A stretch of 64,000 nucleotides of DNA from JAIBJN01 sp963825255 (GCA_963825255.1 CAWGSF010000009.1:124001-188000); one strand, 5' to 3'; positions 1-9,093 are shown, counted from the first letter of the stretch. Numbers and translations are program-made. Notes: generated by a model not told the origin, from the sequence alone.

Positions 1-2
1 AC

Positions 3-1313
3 GAGGCCGTTCGCGCTGCGCGCGAGGCCTTCCCCGCCTGGCGCGCCACGCCTCCGCTCGAGCGCGCCCGCGCCTGTTTCGAGCTCAAGTATCGCCTCGA
101 CGAGGCGAAGGACGAGCTCGCCGTGCTGGTCACCCGCGACAACGGCAAGGCGGCCAAGGACGCCGCCGGCGAGATCGGCCGCGGCATCGAGTGCGTCGAG
201 GTGGCCACCGGTATCCCCTCGCTCATGCAGGGCTCGAACCTCGAGGACGTCTCGCGCGGGATCGACTCCGACATGATCCGGCAGCCGATCGGCGTGTTCG
301 CGGGCATCACGCCGTTCAACTTCCCCTTCATGGTCCCGATGTGGTTCCTGCCGTTCGCCATCGCGTGCGGGAACACGTTCGTGCTCAAGCCCTCGGAGCA
401 GGACCCGCTCGCGGCGGAGCGCACGTTCGAGATCCTCGACGGGATCGGCCTGCCCGCCGGCGTCGCCAACCTCGTGCAGGGCGGCAAGGACGCCGTCAAC
501 GCCGTCCTCGAGCACCCGGGGATCGACGGGGTCTCGTTCGTCGGGTCGACGGCCGTCGCGCACTACATCTACGAGACGGCCGCGAAGCACGGGAAGCGTG
601 TCCAGGCCCTCGGCGGGGCGAAGAACCATGTCATCGTGATGCCGGACGCCGAGCTCGCGAGCGCCGTGGACGGGGTGCTCTCCTCCGCGTTCCACGCGGC
701 GGGCCAGCGGTGTCTCGCCAACTCCGTCTGCATCGCCGTCGGCGACGCGTACGAGCCGCTGCGGGACGCGCTCGCCCAGAAGGGCGGGGAGATGGTCGTC
801 GGCGACGGCTCCGACCCGGAGACCGAGGTCGGCCCGGTCATCTCGACGGCGTCGCAGGAGCGCATCCTCGGGTGGATCGAGAAGGGAATCGAGGACGGCG
901 GCGAGATCGTCCTCGACGGGCGCGGGCGCGGCCCGGAGGACGGCAACTTCATCGGCCCGACGATCATCGCGTCCGAGTCGGGGACGGAGATCGCCCGCGA
1001 GGAGATCTTCGGCCCGGTCCTCACGCTCCTCCGCGCCGACACGCTCGACCACGCCCTCGAGATCCTCAACTCCTCGACGAAGGGGAACGCCGCCTCGATC
1101 TTCACGACGAGCGGCGGCGCGATGCGGAAGTTCCGCTACGAGGCGCAGGCGGGCATGCTCGGCGTCAACATCGGCGTGGCCGCGCCGATGTCCTTCTTCC
1201 CCTTCACAGGCTGGAAGGACTCGTTCTTCGGCGACCTGCACGCGCACGGCCGCGACGCGATCGACTTCTACACGGAGAAGAAGGTCGTGATCACCCGCTG
1301 GCCGAAGGCGTAG
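3..1313 (+). CDS. mmsA: CoA-acylating methylmalonate-semialdehyde dehydrogenase, 5' partial
   Basis: Aldehyde dehydrogenase superfamily enzyme that oxidises methylmalonate or malonate semialdehyde to propionyl- or acetyl-CoA with NAD in valine, beta-alanine or inositol breakdown. The frame is open from base 3, so the N-terminus lies upstream of the window. Visible family marks are GVFAGITPFNFPFM (cofactor site), FVGSTAVAHYIYETAAKHGK, and HAAGQRCLANS with the catalytic Cys. EIFGPVLT and the C-terminal GWKDSFFGDLHAHG segment are typical of the MmsA/IolA branch. The GQRC motif and the ETAAKHGKRVQALGGAKNH stretch separate it from CoA-independent aldehyde dehydrogenases. It ends 10 bp before the next gene and may share its transcript. 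Confidence 0.93.
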   Translation, partial: EAVRAAREAFPAWRATPPLERARACFELKYRLDEAKDELAVLVTRDNGKAAKDAAGEIGRGIECVEVATGIPSLMQGSNLEDVSRGIDSDMIRQPIGVFAGITPFNFPFMVPMWFLPFAIACGNTFVLKPSEQDPLAAERTFEILDGIGLPAGVANLVQGGKDAVNAVLEHPGIDGVSFVGSTAVAHYIYETAAKHGKRVQALGGAKNHVIVMPDAELASAVDGVLSSAFHAAGQRCLANSVCIAVGDAYEPLRDALAQKGGEMVVGDGSDPETEVGPVISTASQERILGWIEKGIEDGGEIVLDGRGRGPEDGNFIGPTIIASESGTEIAREEIFGPVLTLLRADTLDHALEILNSSTKGNAASIFTTSGGAMRKFRYEAQAGMLGVNIGVAAPMSFFPFTGWKDSFFGDLHAHGRDAIDFYTEKKVVITRWPKA

Positions 1314-1323
1314 GGCAGGGGAC

Positions 1324-2493
1324 ATGAGCGCGGTCGCCCTCGACGTCACCGCCGTGCGCGCCCGCTTCTCGGCGCTTCGGCGCCCCACGGCGTTCTTCGA
1401 CGGCCCCGGAGGCACGCAGGTGCCCGACTCGGTGATCGAGGCGATGGCGTCCTACCTGCGCGAGTCGAACGCGAACCTGGGCGGCGCGCCCTTCGAGACC
1501 GCGCGCCGCAGCAACGCGCTCGTGATCGAGGCCCACGAGGCCGCGGCCCGGTTCCTCGGCTGCTCGCCCGACGAGGTGGGCTTCGGCCTGAACATGACCA
1601 CCCTGAACTTCGCGCTCTCACGCACGGTCGGCCGCGAGCTGCGCGCCGGCGACGAGATCGTCGTCACCCGGCTCGACCACGACGGGAACGTCTCGCCGTG
1701 GCTCGAGCTCGCGGCCGACCTCGACCTCGTCGTGCGCTTCGCCGACCTCCGGGACGAGGACGCGACGCTCGACCTGGAGGATCTCGAGCGCCAGCTCGGC
1801 GACCGCACGCGGGTCGTCGCGTTCCCGTGGGCCTCGAACGCCGTCGGGACGATCACCGACGTCCGCCGGATCGCGGACCTGGCCCACGAGGCCGGGGCCC
1901 TCGCGTGGGTCGACGCCGTCCACTACGCGCCGCACGGGCCGATCGACGTCGAGGCCGCCGGCGTCGACGTGCTCCTCTGCTCCCCGTACAAGTTCTTCGG
2001 GCCGCACCTCGGCCTCTTCTTCGGCCGCCGGGAGGTGATCGAGCGCTGGCGCCCCTACCGCGTGCGCCCGGCGCCGCTGGAGCCGCCCGCCGGCCGCTTC
2101 GAGACCGGGACGCTTCCCCACGAGGCTCTCGCCGGGTTCTGCGCGGCCGTGGAGTACGTCGAGTCGATCGGGCGGGACGCGATGGTGGCGCACGAGCGCG
2201 AGCTCGGCGTTCGCTTCCTCGCGGGCCTCCCCGAGCGCGTCCGCCTGCACGGGCCGCCGACGATGGAGGGGCGCGTCGCGACGTTCGCGCTCACGTTCGA
2301 CCGCCTCTCCCCGGAGGGAGCGGCGACGCGGCTCGCGGAACGGGACATCGCCGTCTACTGGGGCGACCACTACGCGATCGAGGTCATGCGCCGGCTCGGG
2401 CTGCCCGACGGCGCGCTCAGGGTCGGGATCGTCCACTACAACACCGCCGAGGAGGTCGACCGCCTCCTCGGAGAGCTGGAGGCGCTCGCCTGA
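1324..2493 (+). CDS. Cysteine desulfurase-like protein (class V aminotransferase)
   Basis: PLP enzyme of fold type I, about 389 residues, in the cysteine-desulfurase-like branch related to SufS/Csd. The N-terminus FFDGPGGTQVPDSVIEAM is the usual opening of this subgroup. The PLP lysine is in CSPYKFFGPHLGLFFGR, WVDAVHYAPH supplies the aspartate and histidine around the cofactor, and FETGTLPHEALAGF is the conserved C-domain segment. The subgroup often lacks proven desulfurase activity, and no Fe-S assembly genes (sufBCD, sufU) lie nearby. I therefore call the family and not a role in Fe-S assembly. The ATG start is 10 bp after the upstream stop, and the stop TGA shares its A with the next ATG (TGATG). 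Confidence 0.88.
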   Translation: MSAVALDVTAVRARFSALRRPTAFFDGPGGTQVPDSVIEAMASYLRESNANLGGAPFETARRSNALVIEAHEAAARFLGCSPDEVGFGLNMTTLNFALSRTVGRELRAGDEIVVTRLDHDGNVSPWLELAADLDLVVRFADLRDEDATLDLEDLERQLGDRTRVVAFPWASNAVGTITDVRRIADLAHEAGALAWVDAVHYAPHGPIDVEAAGVDVLLCSPYKFFGPHLGLFFGRREVIERWRPYRVRPAPLEPPAGRFETGTLPHEALAGFCAAVEYVESIGRDAMVAHERELGVRFLAGLPERVRLHGPPTMEGRVATFALTFDRLSPEGAATRLAERDIAVYWGDHYAIEVMRRLGLPDGALRVGIVHYNTAEEVDRLLGELEALA

Positions 2494-2777
2494 TGGTCCG
2501 GCTCTACTGGGCGAAGAACGACGGGATCGGCGGGCACGTCTTCCTGGCGCTCCGTGACCTGGACCTGCTCTCGGCGGAGATGGACGCGCAGGGCATGACC
2601 GGGTGGCTGGCCCTCGAGCGCCTCGAGCCGGGAACGCACGTGCCGCCCGGCGCCGTCGACTTCGCGCTCTCGCAGGCCTCGCCGGAGCCGCAGGTCCTCG
2701 AGGACGGGAAGCTCTGGTCCGACTGGCTCGCCTTCCTGGAGGGCGCCGCGGTCAACGGCGGCATCCTCGTCCGCTAG
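2493..2777 (+). CDS. Small hypothetical protein
   Basis: A 94-residue acidic protein starting MVRLYWAKNDGIGGHVFLAL and ending GAAVNGGILVR. It has no signal peptide, no membrane segment and no cysteines. The start codon overlaps the stop of the desulfurase-like gene by one base (TGATG), so the two are probably translationally coupled. I do not recognise the family. The coupling suggests a function tied to the PLP enzyme, but nothing in the sequence proves it. Confidence 0.7.
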   Translation: MVRLYWAKNDGIGGHVFLALRDLDLLSAEMDAQGMTGWLALERLEPGTHVPPGAVDFALSQASPEPQVLEDGKLWSDWLAFLEGAAVNGGILVR

Positions 2778-2791
2778 TCTCGTCCGCGACC

Positions 2792-3376
2792 ATGGTCGAC
2801 ACGAGGCGCTCGCGCGCGGCCTGGCTCGCCGGTCTGCCGCTCCTCGCGGCGGGCTGGATCCTGGCCCACCAGCTCGCCTACCAGCTCGTCCCGCCCGGGG
2901 GCGACGACCCGGCCGCCGCGCTCGCCGCGACGGGCCACGGGTACCTCGAGCACGTCCCCTTCCTCCTCGGCGCGCTCGTCGCGCTCGCTGCCGCCGGCTT
3001 CCTCGCCAGGATGGCCGAGCGGAGGCCGGGGTCACACGCGCTCCCGGCCTGGCTCTTCGGCACGGTTCCCATCCTCGCGTTCGCGGTGCAGGAGCACCTC
3101 GAACGGGTGCTCCACGGCACCCCGGACGCGTGGGCGACGGCCGCGCACCCGGTCTTCCTGGTCGGCATCCTGCTCCAGCTCCCGTTCGGCCTCGCGGCCG
3201 CGCTCGCGGCGCGCGCCCTGCTGAGGGCAGCCGACGTCGTCTCGGGAAGCCGCGAGCAGCCGCGGCCGCGACGCCCGGCGCCCCGGCTCGTGCTCGTGCC
3301 CCGCGCCGCCGACCTGGCGCCCGTGTCGGCGCTCGCGCGTCCCCATGCGGGCCGGGCGCCACCTGCTCTCCGCTGA
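2792..3376 (+). CDS. Hypothetical integral membrane protein
   Basis: About 194 residues with four hydrophobic segments: roughly residues 10-30 (WLAGLPLLAAGWILAHQLAY), 55-73 (FLLGALVALAAAGFLARM), 87-100 (WLFGTVPILAFAV) and 117-140 (HPVFLVGILLQLPFGLAAAL). A basic, proline- and arginine-rich tail of about 45 residues follows and is probably cytoplasmic. The tail carries no recognisable domain. The gene lies 14 bp after the previous stop and 57 bp before the cupredoxin-like gene, so these genes may form one operon. No function is assigned. Confidence 0.7.
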   Translation: MVDTRRSRAAWLAGLPLLAAGWILAHQLAYQLVPPGGDDPAAALAATGHGYLEHVPFLLGALVALAAAGFLARMAERRPGSHALPAWLFGTVPILAFAVQEHLERVLHGTPDAWATAAHPVFLVGILLQLPFGLAAALAARALLRAADVVSGSREQPRPRRPAPRLVLVPRAADLAPVSALARPHAGRAPPALR

Positions 3377-3433
3377 CGTTCCGACAGGGCCGCGCCGTGC
3401 GCGGCCGTCCATCCCTGAACGCGGAGGCATGCG

Positions 3434-4009
3434 ATGAACGCAACACCCGAGCAGTCCCCGACCGATCCGACCGACCCGACCGGACAGCCCCCGGGCGGGC
3501 CCCCGCAGGAGGGATCGCGCAACCGCTGGATCCTGGGCGGCGCCGTCGTCGGCATCGCCGTGCTGGCGATCGTGCTCTTCCTCGTCCTGCGACCGGACGA
3601 CGAGTCGACGCCGGCCGTCCAGACCGGCGCTGCCCAGACGACGACCGCCACGACGACGACCCAGGAGACCACGACCGAGGTGACGACGACCGTCGAGACG
3701 ACCACCGAGACGGCCCCGACGACGACCACGGAGCCCAACGACGAGACGCAGCGGGTCACCCTGGAGGTGCAGGACGGGCAGCCGGTCGGCGGCATCAAGC
3801 AGGTCGACATCAAGCAGGGCACCCTGGTCCTCCTCGTCGTCCGGAGCGACTCGGACGACCAGGTGCACGTCCACGGTTACGACCTCGAGGCGGCGGTCGC
3901 GCCCGGAGCGCCGGCGCGCATCCAGTTCCGCGCCGACATCGCCGGGGTCTTCGAGGTCGAGCTGCACGAGCTCGACATCGAGATCGCCGAGCTGACCGTC
4001 AGCCCGTAG
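3434..4009 (+). CDS. Membrane-anchored Thr-rich protein with cupredoxin-like domain
   Basis: 191 residues in three parts. Residues 1-30 are Pro/Gly-rich and cytoplasmic, about 31-53 form one transmembrane helix (WILGGAVVGIAVLAIVLFL), and about 60-95 are a low-complexity Thr/Glu linker made of repeated TTT/ETTTE units. The last 90 residues form an extracytoplasmic beta domain. Its HVHGYD and FEVELHELD segments resemble the copper-binding cupredoxin-like domains common in actinobacterial exported proteins. The histidines are suitable metal ligands, but no Met/Cys ligand set is obvious, so copper binding is inference. The next gene, for a polytopic membrane protein, begins directly after the TAG stop, which argues for a functional pair. 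Confidence 0.75.
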   Translation: MNATPEQSPTDPTDPTGQPPGGPPQEGSRNRWILGGAVVGIAVLAIVLFLVLRPDDESTPAVQTGAAQTTTATTTTQETTTEVTTTVETTTETAPTTTTEPNDETQRVTLEVQDGQPVGGIKQVDIKQGTLVLLVVRSDSDDQVHVHGYDLEAAVAPGAPARIQFRADIAGVFEVELHELDIEIAELTVSP

Positions 4010-5368
4010 ATGGCCCCGCTCGCGCACGGGATCGGCGGGGTCAAGGACCTGCCGATCCCGCTCTGGCTCTTCTACTACGGAGCCGCCCTCGTCCTGCTCC
4101 TCTCCTTCCTCGCCCTGTGGGCGCTCTGGAAGCAGCCCGTCCTCGCCCGCGCGAGCCGGGGCCGGCAGCTTCCCGACGCGCTCCAGCGGCTCGTCCTCTC
4201 GCGGGCGGTCAGAGTCGTGCTGGGGGCGATCGGGGTCGGCCTGCTCGTCGTCGTCTCGGCCACCGCCCTCGTCGGCGACACCTCGCCCAACGACAACCTC
4301 GCGCCCACGTTCGTCTACGTGACGTTCTGGGTCGGCATGGTCGTCCTCGTCGCGGTGCTCGGGAACGTCTGGAAGGCGCTCAACCCGTGGCGGGCGGCGG
4401 CGGACGCCGTCGCCTGGGCCTGGGACCGGACCGGCGGCACCTGGGAGGCGCCTTTCCGGTACCCGGAGCGGCTCGGCCGCTGGCCGGGGGCCGTGCTCCT
4501 CTTCGCGTTCGCGTCGCTCGAGCTCGCGTACTCGGACCCGTCGGACCCGCGGATGCTCGCGCTCGCCATCTACATCTACAGCGCGGTCTCCTGGCTGGGA
4601 ATGCTGGCGTACGGCCGCGATCCGTGGACGCAGAACGGCGAGGCGTTCAGCGTCTACTTCGGGCTCCTCTCCCGGATCGCGCCGTTCGGCCTACGCGAGG
4701 GGCGCGTCGTCGTCCGGTGGCCCTTCGCCGACCTCGCCAACCTCGACGCCCGCCCCGGCACGGTGGCGTTCGTGGCCGTGATGCTCGGGTCGACCGCGTT
4801 CGACGGGTTCAGCCGGAGGATCGTCTGGGTCGACTTCAAAGCGAGCCTCATCCGCCCCGTGGGCGAGAGCTCCCTGGAGCTGGCGCGCGTCGTCGGCATC
4901 CTCACCAGCGTGGCCGGGCTCGCGGTGTTCGTCGGCGGGCTCGCCCTCGCCTACCTGGCAGCCGTCTGGGCCTCGGGAGCCGCCGTCGGCTACGACGGCG
5001 ACCTGCGCGGGGCCTTCATCGGCAGCCTCGTCCCCATCGCCCTCGCCTACGTCATCGCACACTACTTCTCGCTCGTCCTGCTCCAGGGCCAGTACATGGC
5101 ACCGCTGCTCTCCGACCCCTTCGGCTTCGGCTGGAACCTCTTCGGCACCGCCGACGTGACCCCGAACCTGACCTTCCTGAAGCCGAACGTGATCTGGTAC
5201 GCGCAGGTGGCCGCGCTCGTCATCGGGCACGTGGCCGGCCTCGCGGTCGCGCACGACCGGGCGGTCGAGCTCTTCGAGTCGCCGCGGAAGGCCGTCCTCA
5301 GCCAGTACCCGATGCTCGTGCTCATGGTGGTCTACACCGTCACCGGCCTGCGGGTGCTGTCCGGCTAG
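4010..5368 (+). CDS. Polytopic membrane protein, partner of the cupredoxin-like protein
   Basis: 452 residues with about ten to eleven hydrophobic helices, for example LWLFYYGAALVLLLSFLAL near residue 15 and LVVVSATALVG near 82. The ATG follows the preceding TAG with no gap, so expression is coupled to the cupredoxin-like gene. Similar proteins in this bacterial group have sometimes been named fenitrothion hydrolase, but I see no hydrolase active site here. An interior TM histidine (VIAHYFSLVLLQGQYM) and the cupredoxin neighbour leave open a copper or redox-related membrane role. Product unknown; the gene itself is secure from its length, codon bias and absence of overlapping alternatives. 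Confidence 0.75.
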   Translation: MAPLAHGIGGVKDLPIPLWLFYYGAALVLLLSFLALWALWKQPVLARASRGRQLPDALQRLVLSRAVRVVLGAIGVGLLVVVSATALVGDTSPNDNLAPTFVYVTFWVGMVVLVAVLGNVWKALNPWRAAADAVAWAWDRTGGTWEAPFRYPERLGRWPGAVLLFAFASLELAYSDPSDPRMLALAIYIYSAVSWLGMLAYGRDPWTQNGEAFSVYFGLLSRIAPFGLREGRVVVRWPFADLANLDARPGTVAFVAVMLGSTAFDGFSRRIVWVDFKASLIRPVGESSLELARVVGILTSVAGLAVFVGGLALAYLAAVWASGAAVGYDGDLRGAFIGSLVPIALAYVIAHYFSLVLLQGQYMAPLLSDPFGFGWNLFGTADVTPNLTFLKPNVIWYAQVAALVIGHVAGLAVAHDRAVELFESPRKAVLSQYPMLVLMVVYTVTGLRVLSG

Positions 5369-5370
5369 GG

Positions 5371-6240
5371 CTACGAGTGGGACCGGCGGGCCGCGTCCCA
5401 GCGGGGCTCGTCCCAGCGGATCGTGTCCGGGTTGACGCCGCGGCGGTCGGCCAGGTCGAGCGTGAGGAGCTGGAAGCGGACGATGTCCGCGGCCGGATGC
5501 CGCGTGGGCACGAGGGTCGTCTCGGCGCCGATCTCGCCGAGGGCGCGCACGACGTCGGCAGCGCGCTCGGCCGCCCGCCCCTCGCCCTCGAGCACGAAGA
5601 CGCACACGGTCTCGTCGATCGCGGCCAGGTGGCCGTGGAGGATCTGCTCGGTCTCGTACGCCTCGGCGGGGAGGTGGACGCCCTCGCGGAGCTTGAGGAC
5701 GGCCTCCTGCGCGGTCGGCCAGTCGCGCCCGGCGCCGACGACCACGATCCGCTCGTGGTCGGTCACCGGAAGGCGCTCCTCGGCGAGCACGGCGGCGACC
5801 GCGTCGGGAAGCTGCGAGACGTCCTCGCCCCGCAGCGCGGCGAGGGCAGCGACCGCGCACGTGTAGCTCGCGGTGTGGCAGTACGACTTCTCGACCTCGG
5901 GCGTGACGACGAGCACGTCGTCCACGACGTCGGCGAGCGGGCTCTCCGCCTTCCCGGTCACGAGCCAGACCGGCCCCGAGAACGCCCGCGCGGCCTCGAG
6001 CGCGAGCGTCGTCTCGCCCTCGTGGCTGATGACGACGAGGAGGTCCGCCTCGGGTGGAGCGAGGACGGCCTCGAGCGCCTGGAGGGCCTCGCCGCCGGTC
6101 TGGGCTGCGTGGAACGAGGTGCCGCACCCGGTGTAGACCACCCGGCCGTCCGGGACGCGCCGGCCGCCGACCCGGTCCGGCACGCCGCGAAGCCACTCGG
6201 GCTGGGCGAGCACGGCTGCGCGGGTGAGGTCGCCGGACAC
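5371..6240 (-). CDS. SIS-domain sugar-phosphate isomerase
   Basis: About 289 residues with two SIS (sugar isomerase) folds, as in the isomerase half of GlmS and in AgaS-type deaminase/isomerases. The first SIS site reads VVYTGCGTSFHAAQTGGEAL, followed by LLVVISHEGETTLALEAA; the second contains RIVVVGAGRDWPTAQEAVLKLREG and EAYETEQILHGHLAAI. There is no glutaminase domain. It therefore probably acts on an aminosugar or ketose phosphate alone. I place the start at the GTG of VSGDLTRAAVLAQPEWL; a longer frame upstream would run into the divergent thioesterase gene. TACTTT, 10 bp upstream of this GTG on the coding strand, could be its -10 box. The gene ends 3 bp from the convergent membrane-protein gene. 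Confidence 0.82.
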   Translation of the reverse strand: MSGDLTRAAVLAQPEWLRGVPDRVGGRRVPDGRVVYTGCGTSFHAAQTGGEALQALEAVLAPPEADLLVVISHEGETTLALEAARAFSGPVWLVTGKAESPLADVVDDVLVVTPEVEKSYCHTASYTCAVAALAALRGEDVSQLPDAVAAVLAEERLPVTDHERIVVVGAGRDWPTAQEAVLKLREGVHLPAEAYETEQILHGHLAAIDETVCVFVLEGEGRAAERAADVVRALGEIGAETTLVPTRHPAADIVRFQLLTLDLADRRGVNPDTIRWDEPRWDAARRSHS

Positions 6241-6258
6241 GAGAGCGGCGAAAGTACC

Positions 6259-6691
6259 ATGCCGAAGATGGAGGGCTACCGCTTCAGCCGGCCGCGTAGC
6301 GTCGAGTTCCGGGACATCGACGTCGCCGGCCACGTCAACAACGCGGTCTATCTGACCTACCTCGAGACGGCCCGCATCGCCTACCTCTGCGAGGTGCTGG
6401 GCGCCGGCTTCGCGTACGAGATCTCGCTGATCCTCGCCCACATCTCGGTCGACTTCCGCTCGCCCGCGCGCTTCCCGGAGACGCTCGCGGTGACCGCGCG
6501 CGTCCCACGCGTGGGGACGAAGAGCTTCGACATGGAGCACGAGATCCGGGGGGAGGACGGCCGGCTCGTGCTCGAGGCCTCGTCCGTGCTGGTCGCATAC
6601 GACTACGCGGCGAACGAGCCGATACCACGTCTCCGAGGACTGGCGGAGCCGCCTGGAAGCCTACGAAGAGAGGAGCTCTGTTCCGAGCTGA
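6259..6691 (+). CDS. Acyl-CoA thioesterase, hotdog fold, frameshifted near 3' end
   Basis: 4-hydroxybenzoyl-CoA thioesterase-like single hotdog domain of about 143 residues. The motif EFRDIDVAGHVNNAVYLTYL has the catalytic Asp and the HVNN turn of YbgC/FcbC-type enzymes. Near 6625-6630 the frame changes. The frame used upstream runs without a stop into the following peptidase gene, while the next frame reads VSEDWRSRLEAYEERSS and stops in TGATG. That is the expected thioesterase C-terminus, so one extra or two missing bases are likely. The apparent thioesterase-peptidase fusion in the raw frame is then an artefact. The stop overlaps the M16 start. Confidence 0.8.
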
Positions 6692-7968
6692 TGCCGAACG
6701 CGTTCGAGAGGACCACGCTGCCGAACGGACTTCGCGTCGTGACCGCGAACATGCCCGCCGCGAAGTCGGTCGCCTGCTTCGTCATGATCGCCGCCGGGTC
6801 GCGCTACGAGACGCGCGAGACCAACGGGATCGCCCACTTCGCCGAGCACATGTTCTTCAAGGGGACGGAAAACCGGCCGACGGCGCGCCAGATCGCGGGC
6901 GAGATCGACGCGATCGGCGGCGAGTTCAACGCGTTCACCGGCAAGGAGTACACGGGCTACTACGTCAAGTGCGCGGCGGAGTACCGCGACACCGCGCTCG
7001 ACGTCCTCGTCGACATGCTGCGCCACTCGAAGTTCGATCCCGAGGAGATCGAGCGCGAGAAGGGCGTGATCGTCGAGGAGATGAACATGTACTACGACAC
7101 GCCCAGGGACTACGTGGACGGCGTCTACGACGACCTCCTCTACGGCGACCAGCCGCTCGGCTGGGACATCATCGGGACGAAGGAGACGGTGCGGGCGGCG
7201 AACCGGGAGACCTTCATGGGCTACCTCGACCGCTGGTACCGGTCGCCACGCATGGTGGCCGGCCTCGCCGGGGACGTCGGCGGTGACGCGCTCGCCCGCC
7301 TCGAATCGCTCCTGGGGGACGTCCGCGACGGCTCGACCGGGTCGCCCGAGCCGGCGAGCTGGACGCAGGACCAGCCCCGGGTCAGGCTCCACACGAAGAC
7401 CTCCGACCAGGCCCACCTGCGCATCGGCGTCCACAGCTACCCGCTGGGACACCCCGACCGCTACGCGCTCATGCTCCTCGCCACGGTGCTCGGAGGCGGG
7501 ATGTCGTCACGGCTCTTCACCGAGGTGCGGGAGCGGCGCGGGCTCGCCTACTACATCTACGGCTTCAACCAGGGCTACACGGACACGGGGACGCTCTACG
7601 CGCAGGGCGGCGTCGACATCCAGCGGATCGACGACGCGGTCGCCACGATCGTGGGCGAGTTCGGCCGGATCGCGCGCGAGCCGATCGAGCCGGACGAGCT
7701 GGAGAAGGCGCGCAACTTCGCCAAGGGCCGGCTCGTGCTCTCGCTCGAGGACCCCAAGGGGATGATCTCCTTCGGGCTCCGCGACGAGGTGCTCGAGGGG
7801 AAGCTGCGCGAGCCCGACGAGGTCCTCGCCGCGCTCGACCGCGTCACGCTCGACGACGTGAGCCGCGTGGCCCAGGACGTCGTCCGCGACGAGCGCCTGA
7901 ACCTCGCGCTCGTCGGCCCCTTCGACGACCCCGAGCGCTTCGAGAAGCTCCTCGCCCTGTCCGCCTAG
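6691..7968 (+). CDS. M16 family zinc metallopeptidase (processing-peptidase-like)
   Basis: 425 residues, the usual size of a single-chain bacterial pitrilysin-family protease such as PqqL/YmxG. The inverted zinc motif HFAEH is at about residues 46-50 in GIAHFAEHMFFKG, and the downstream glutamate ligand lies in EREKGVIVEEMNMY. The C-terminal half carries the second M16 fold, with GGGMSSRLFTEVRERRGLAY. There is no signal peptide, so the enzyme is predicted cytoplasmic. The start is the ATG sharing its A with the stop of the thioesterase. Its TAG stop is interlocked with the stop of the convergent M24 peptidase in a CTAG tetranucleotide. Function is probably degradation of peptides or exported-protein leaders; the substrate cannot be read from sequence. 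Confidence 0.9.
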   Translation: MPNAFERTTLPNGLRVVTANMPAAKSVACFVMIAAGSRYETRETNGIAHFAEHMFFKGTENRPTARQIAGEIDAIGGEFNAFTGKEYTGYYVKCAAEYRDTALDVLVDMLRHSKFDPEEIEREKGVIVEEMNMYYDTPRDYVDGVYDDLLYGDQPLGWDIIGTKETVRAANRETFMGYLDRWYRSPRMVAGLAGDVGGDALARLESLLGDVRDGSTGSPEPASWTQDQPRVRLHTKTSDQAHLRIGVHSYPLGHPDRYALMLLATVLGGGMSSRLFTEVRERRGLAYYIYGFNQGYTDTGTLYAQGGVDIQRIDDAVATIVGEFGRIAREPIEPDELEKARNFAKGRLVLSLEDPKGMISFGLRDEVLEGKLREPDEVLAALDRVTLDDVSRVAQDVVRDERLNLALVGPFDDPERFEKLLALSA

Positions 7969-9068
7969 GGCGCGAGCTCGTACGGGTACCGCGTAATGAC
8001 CTCGCAGCCGTCGTCCGTGACGAGGACGAGGTCCTCGAGGCGGCACCCGCCGAAGCCTGTTCTGTAGAGGCCCGGCTCGACCGCCAGCACGTCCCCGGCG
8101 ACGAGCTCCTCGCCGGTGCGCCCGAGGCTCGGGAGCTCGTGCACCTCGAGGCCCACGCCGTGCCCGAGGCTGTGGAAGAAGCCGTCCTCGAGCACCTCCC
8201 CGGCCGGCTTCGTGATCTGCGTGCGGTAGCCGTGCTCCTCGAAGAGCTCGCACACGACCCGGTGGGCGTCGGCGCCGTTGATACCCGGTCGGATCGTGGC
8301 GCAGGCGAGCTCGAGGCCCTGCTTCACGAGCGCGTGGAAGCGGGCGAGCTCCTCGGGCGGCTCGCCGATGCAGAACGTCCGGGTCATGTCCGCGTAGCAG
8401 CCCGAGGCGGGGTCGCGCGGGAAGAGGTCGACGATGACCGGCTCGCCCTCGCGAACCGGTCCGCTGCCCGGCTCGTGGCCGACGGTGGTCTGCGGGCCCG
8501 ACGAGATGAGGATGATGTCCGGGACGATGACGCCGTCGTCGCTGAAGGACCGCATCACCTCCGCCTGGAGGTCCTCGCACGTGAGGCCCTCGGGGTCCCG
8601 GAGCCTGGCGCGGACGGCGTCCATCGCGTTCTCGGCGGCGCGCTGCGCGCGGGCGATGCCCTCGAGCTCCGCGGGCGACTTCACACGACGGCGCTCGTCG
8701 AAGAGCTCGCCTCTCGCCTCGATCTCGATCGCGTTCGCCCGCAGGTAGTCGGCGAGCCCGAGCGGGAAGTCGCGCGGCGTGACCGCGGAGGTCACCTGCG
8801 CCGCGAGACAGGCGCGGAGCACGAGCTCACGCGTCATCTCGTGCCAGGCGAACCCCCGCTCGACGAGCTCGTCGACGCCGAGCTCCTCGAGCGGGACCGT
8901 CTCGAGCCCGTCCAGCGTCTCGAGCCGGGGGAGCTCGAGCGAGCCCACGAACACCGTCCGCGTGCCGTTCTGCTCCAGGTAGACGAACGGGTCGGGCACC
9001 GACACGGGCACCTCGTGCCGCAGCTCGGGAGAGCGCACGGTGTCACCGAAGATGAGGACGTCCGGCAC
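7965..9068 (-). CDS. M24 family metallopeptidase (Xaa-Pro aminopeptidase-like)
   Basis: 367 residues. An N-terminal creatinase-like domain (about 1-140) is followed by a pita-bread catalytic domain. The five metal ligands are visible: Asp in VIVDLFPRD, Asp in CYADMTRTF, His in FHSLGHGVGLEVHE, Glu in AVEPGLY and Glu in CRLEDLVLV. This is a dinuclear-metal aminopeptidase that removes residues before proline, although members also include hydrolases of other N-substituted compounds. Start is GTG. The stop overlaps that of the convergent M16 peptidase. Two unrelated peptidases placed end to end suggest peptide recycling. Confidence 0.9.
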   Translation of the reverse strand: MPDVLIFGDTVRSPELRHEVPVSVPDPFVYLEQNGTRTVFVGSLELPRLETLDGLETVPLEELGVDELVERGFAWHEMTRELVLRACLAAQVTSAVTPRDFPLGLADYLRANAIEIEARGELFDERRRVKSPAELEGIARAQRAAENAMDAVRARLRDPEGLTCEDLQAEVMRSFSDDGVIVPDIILISSGPQTTVGHEPGSGPVREGEPVIVDLFPRDPASGCYADMTRTFCIGEPPEELARFHALVKQGLELACATIRPGINGADAHRVVCELFEEHGYRTQITKPAGEVLEDGFFHSLGHGVGLEVHELPSLGRTGEELVAGDVLAVEPGLYRTGFGGCRLEDLVLVTDDGCEVITRYPYELAP

Positions 9069-9093
9069 GGCCCCGGGATGGTAGCCGCTCGGC

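Noticed and set aside
3130..7968. A 1612-codon open frame across five genes
   Set aside because: It is a high-GC shadow frame that only becomes coding at the thioesterase and M16 peptidase. The apparent fusion there is explained by a frameshift near 6627.
6259..7968. Natural thioesterase-peptidase fusion
   Set aside because: The alternative frame provides a conserved thioesterase C-terminus and a TGATG junction, so two genes are more likely.
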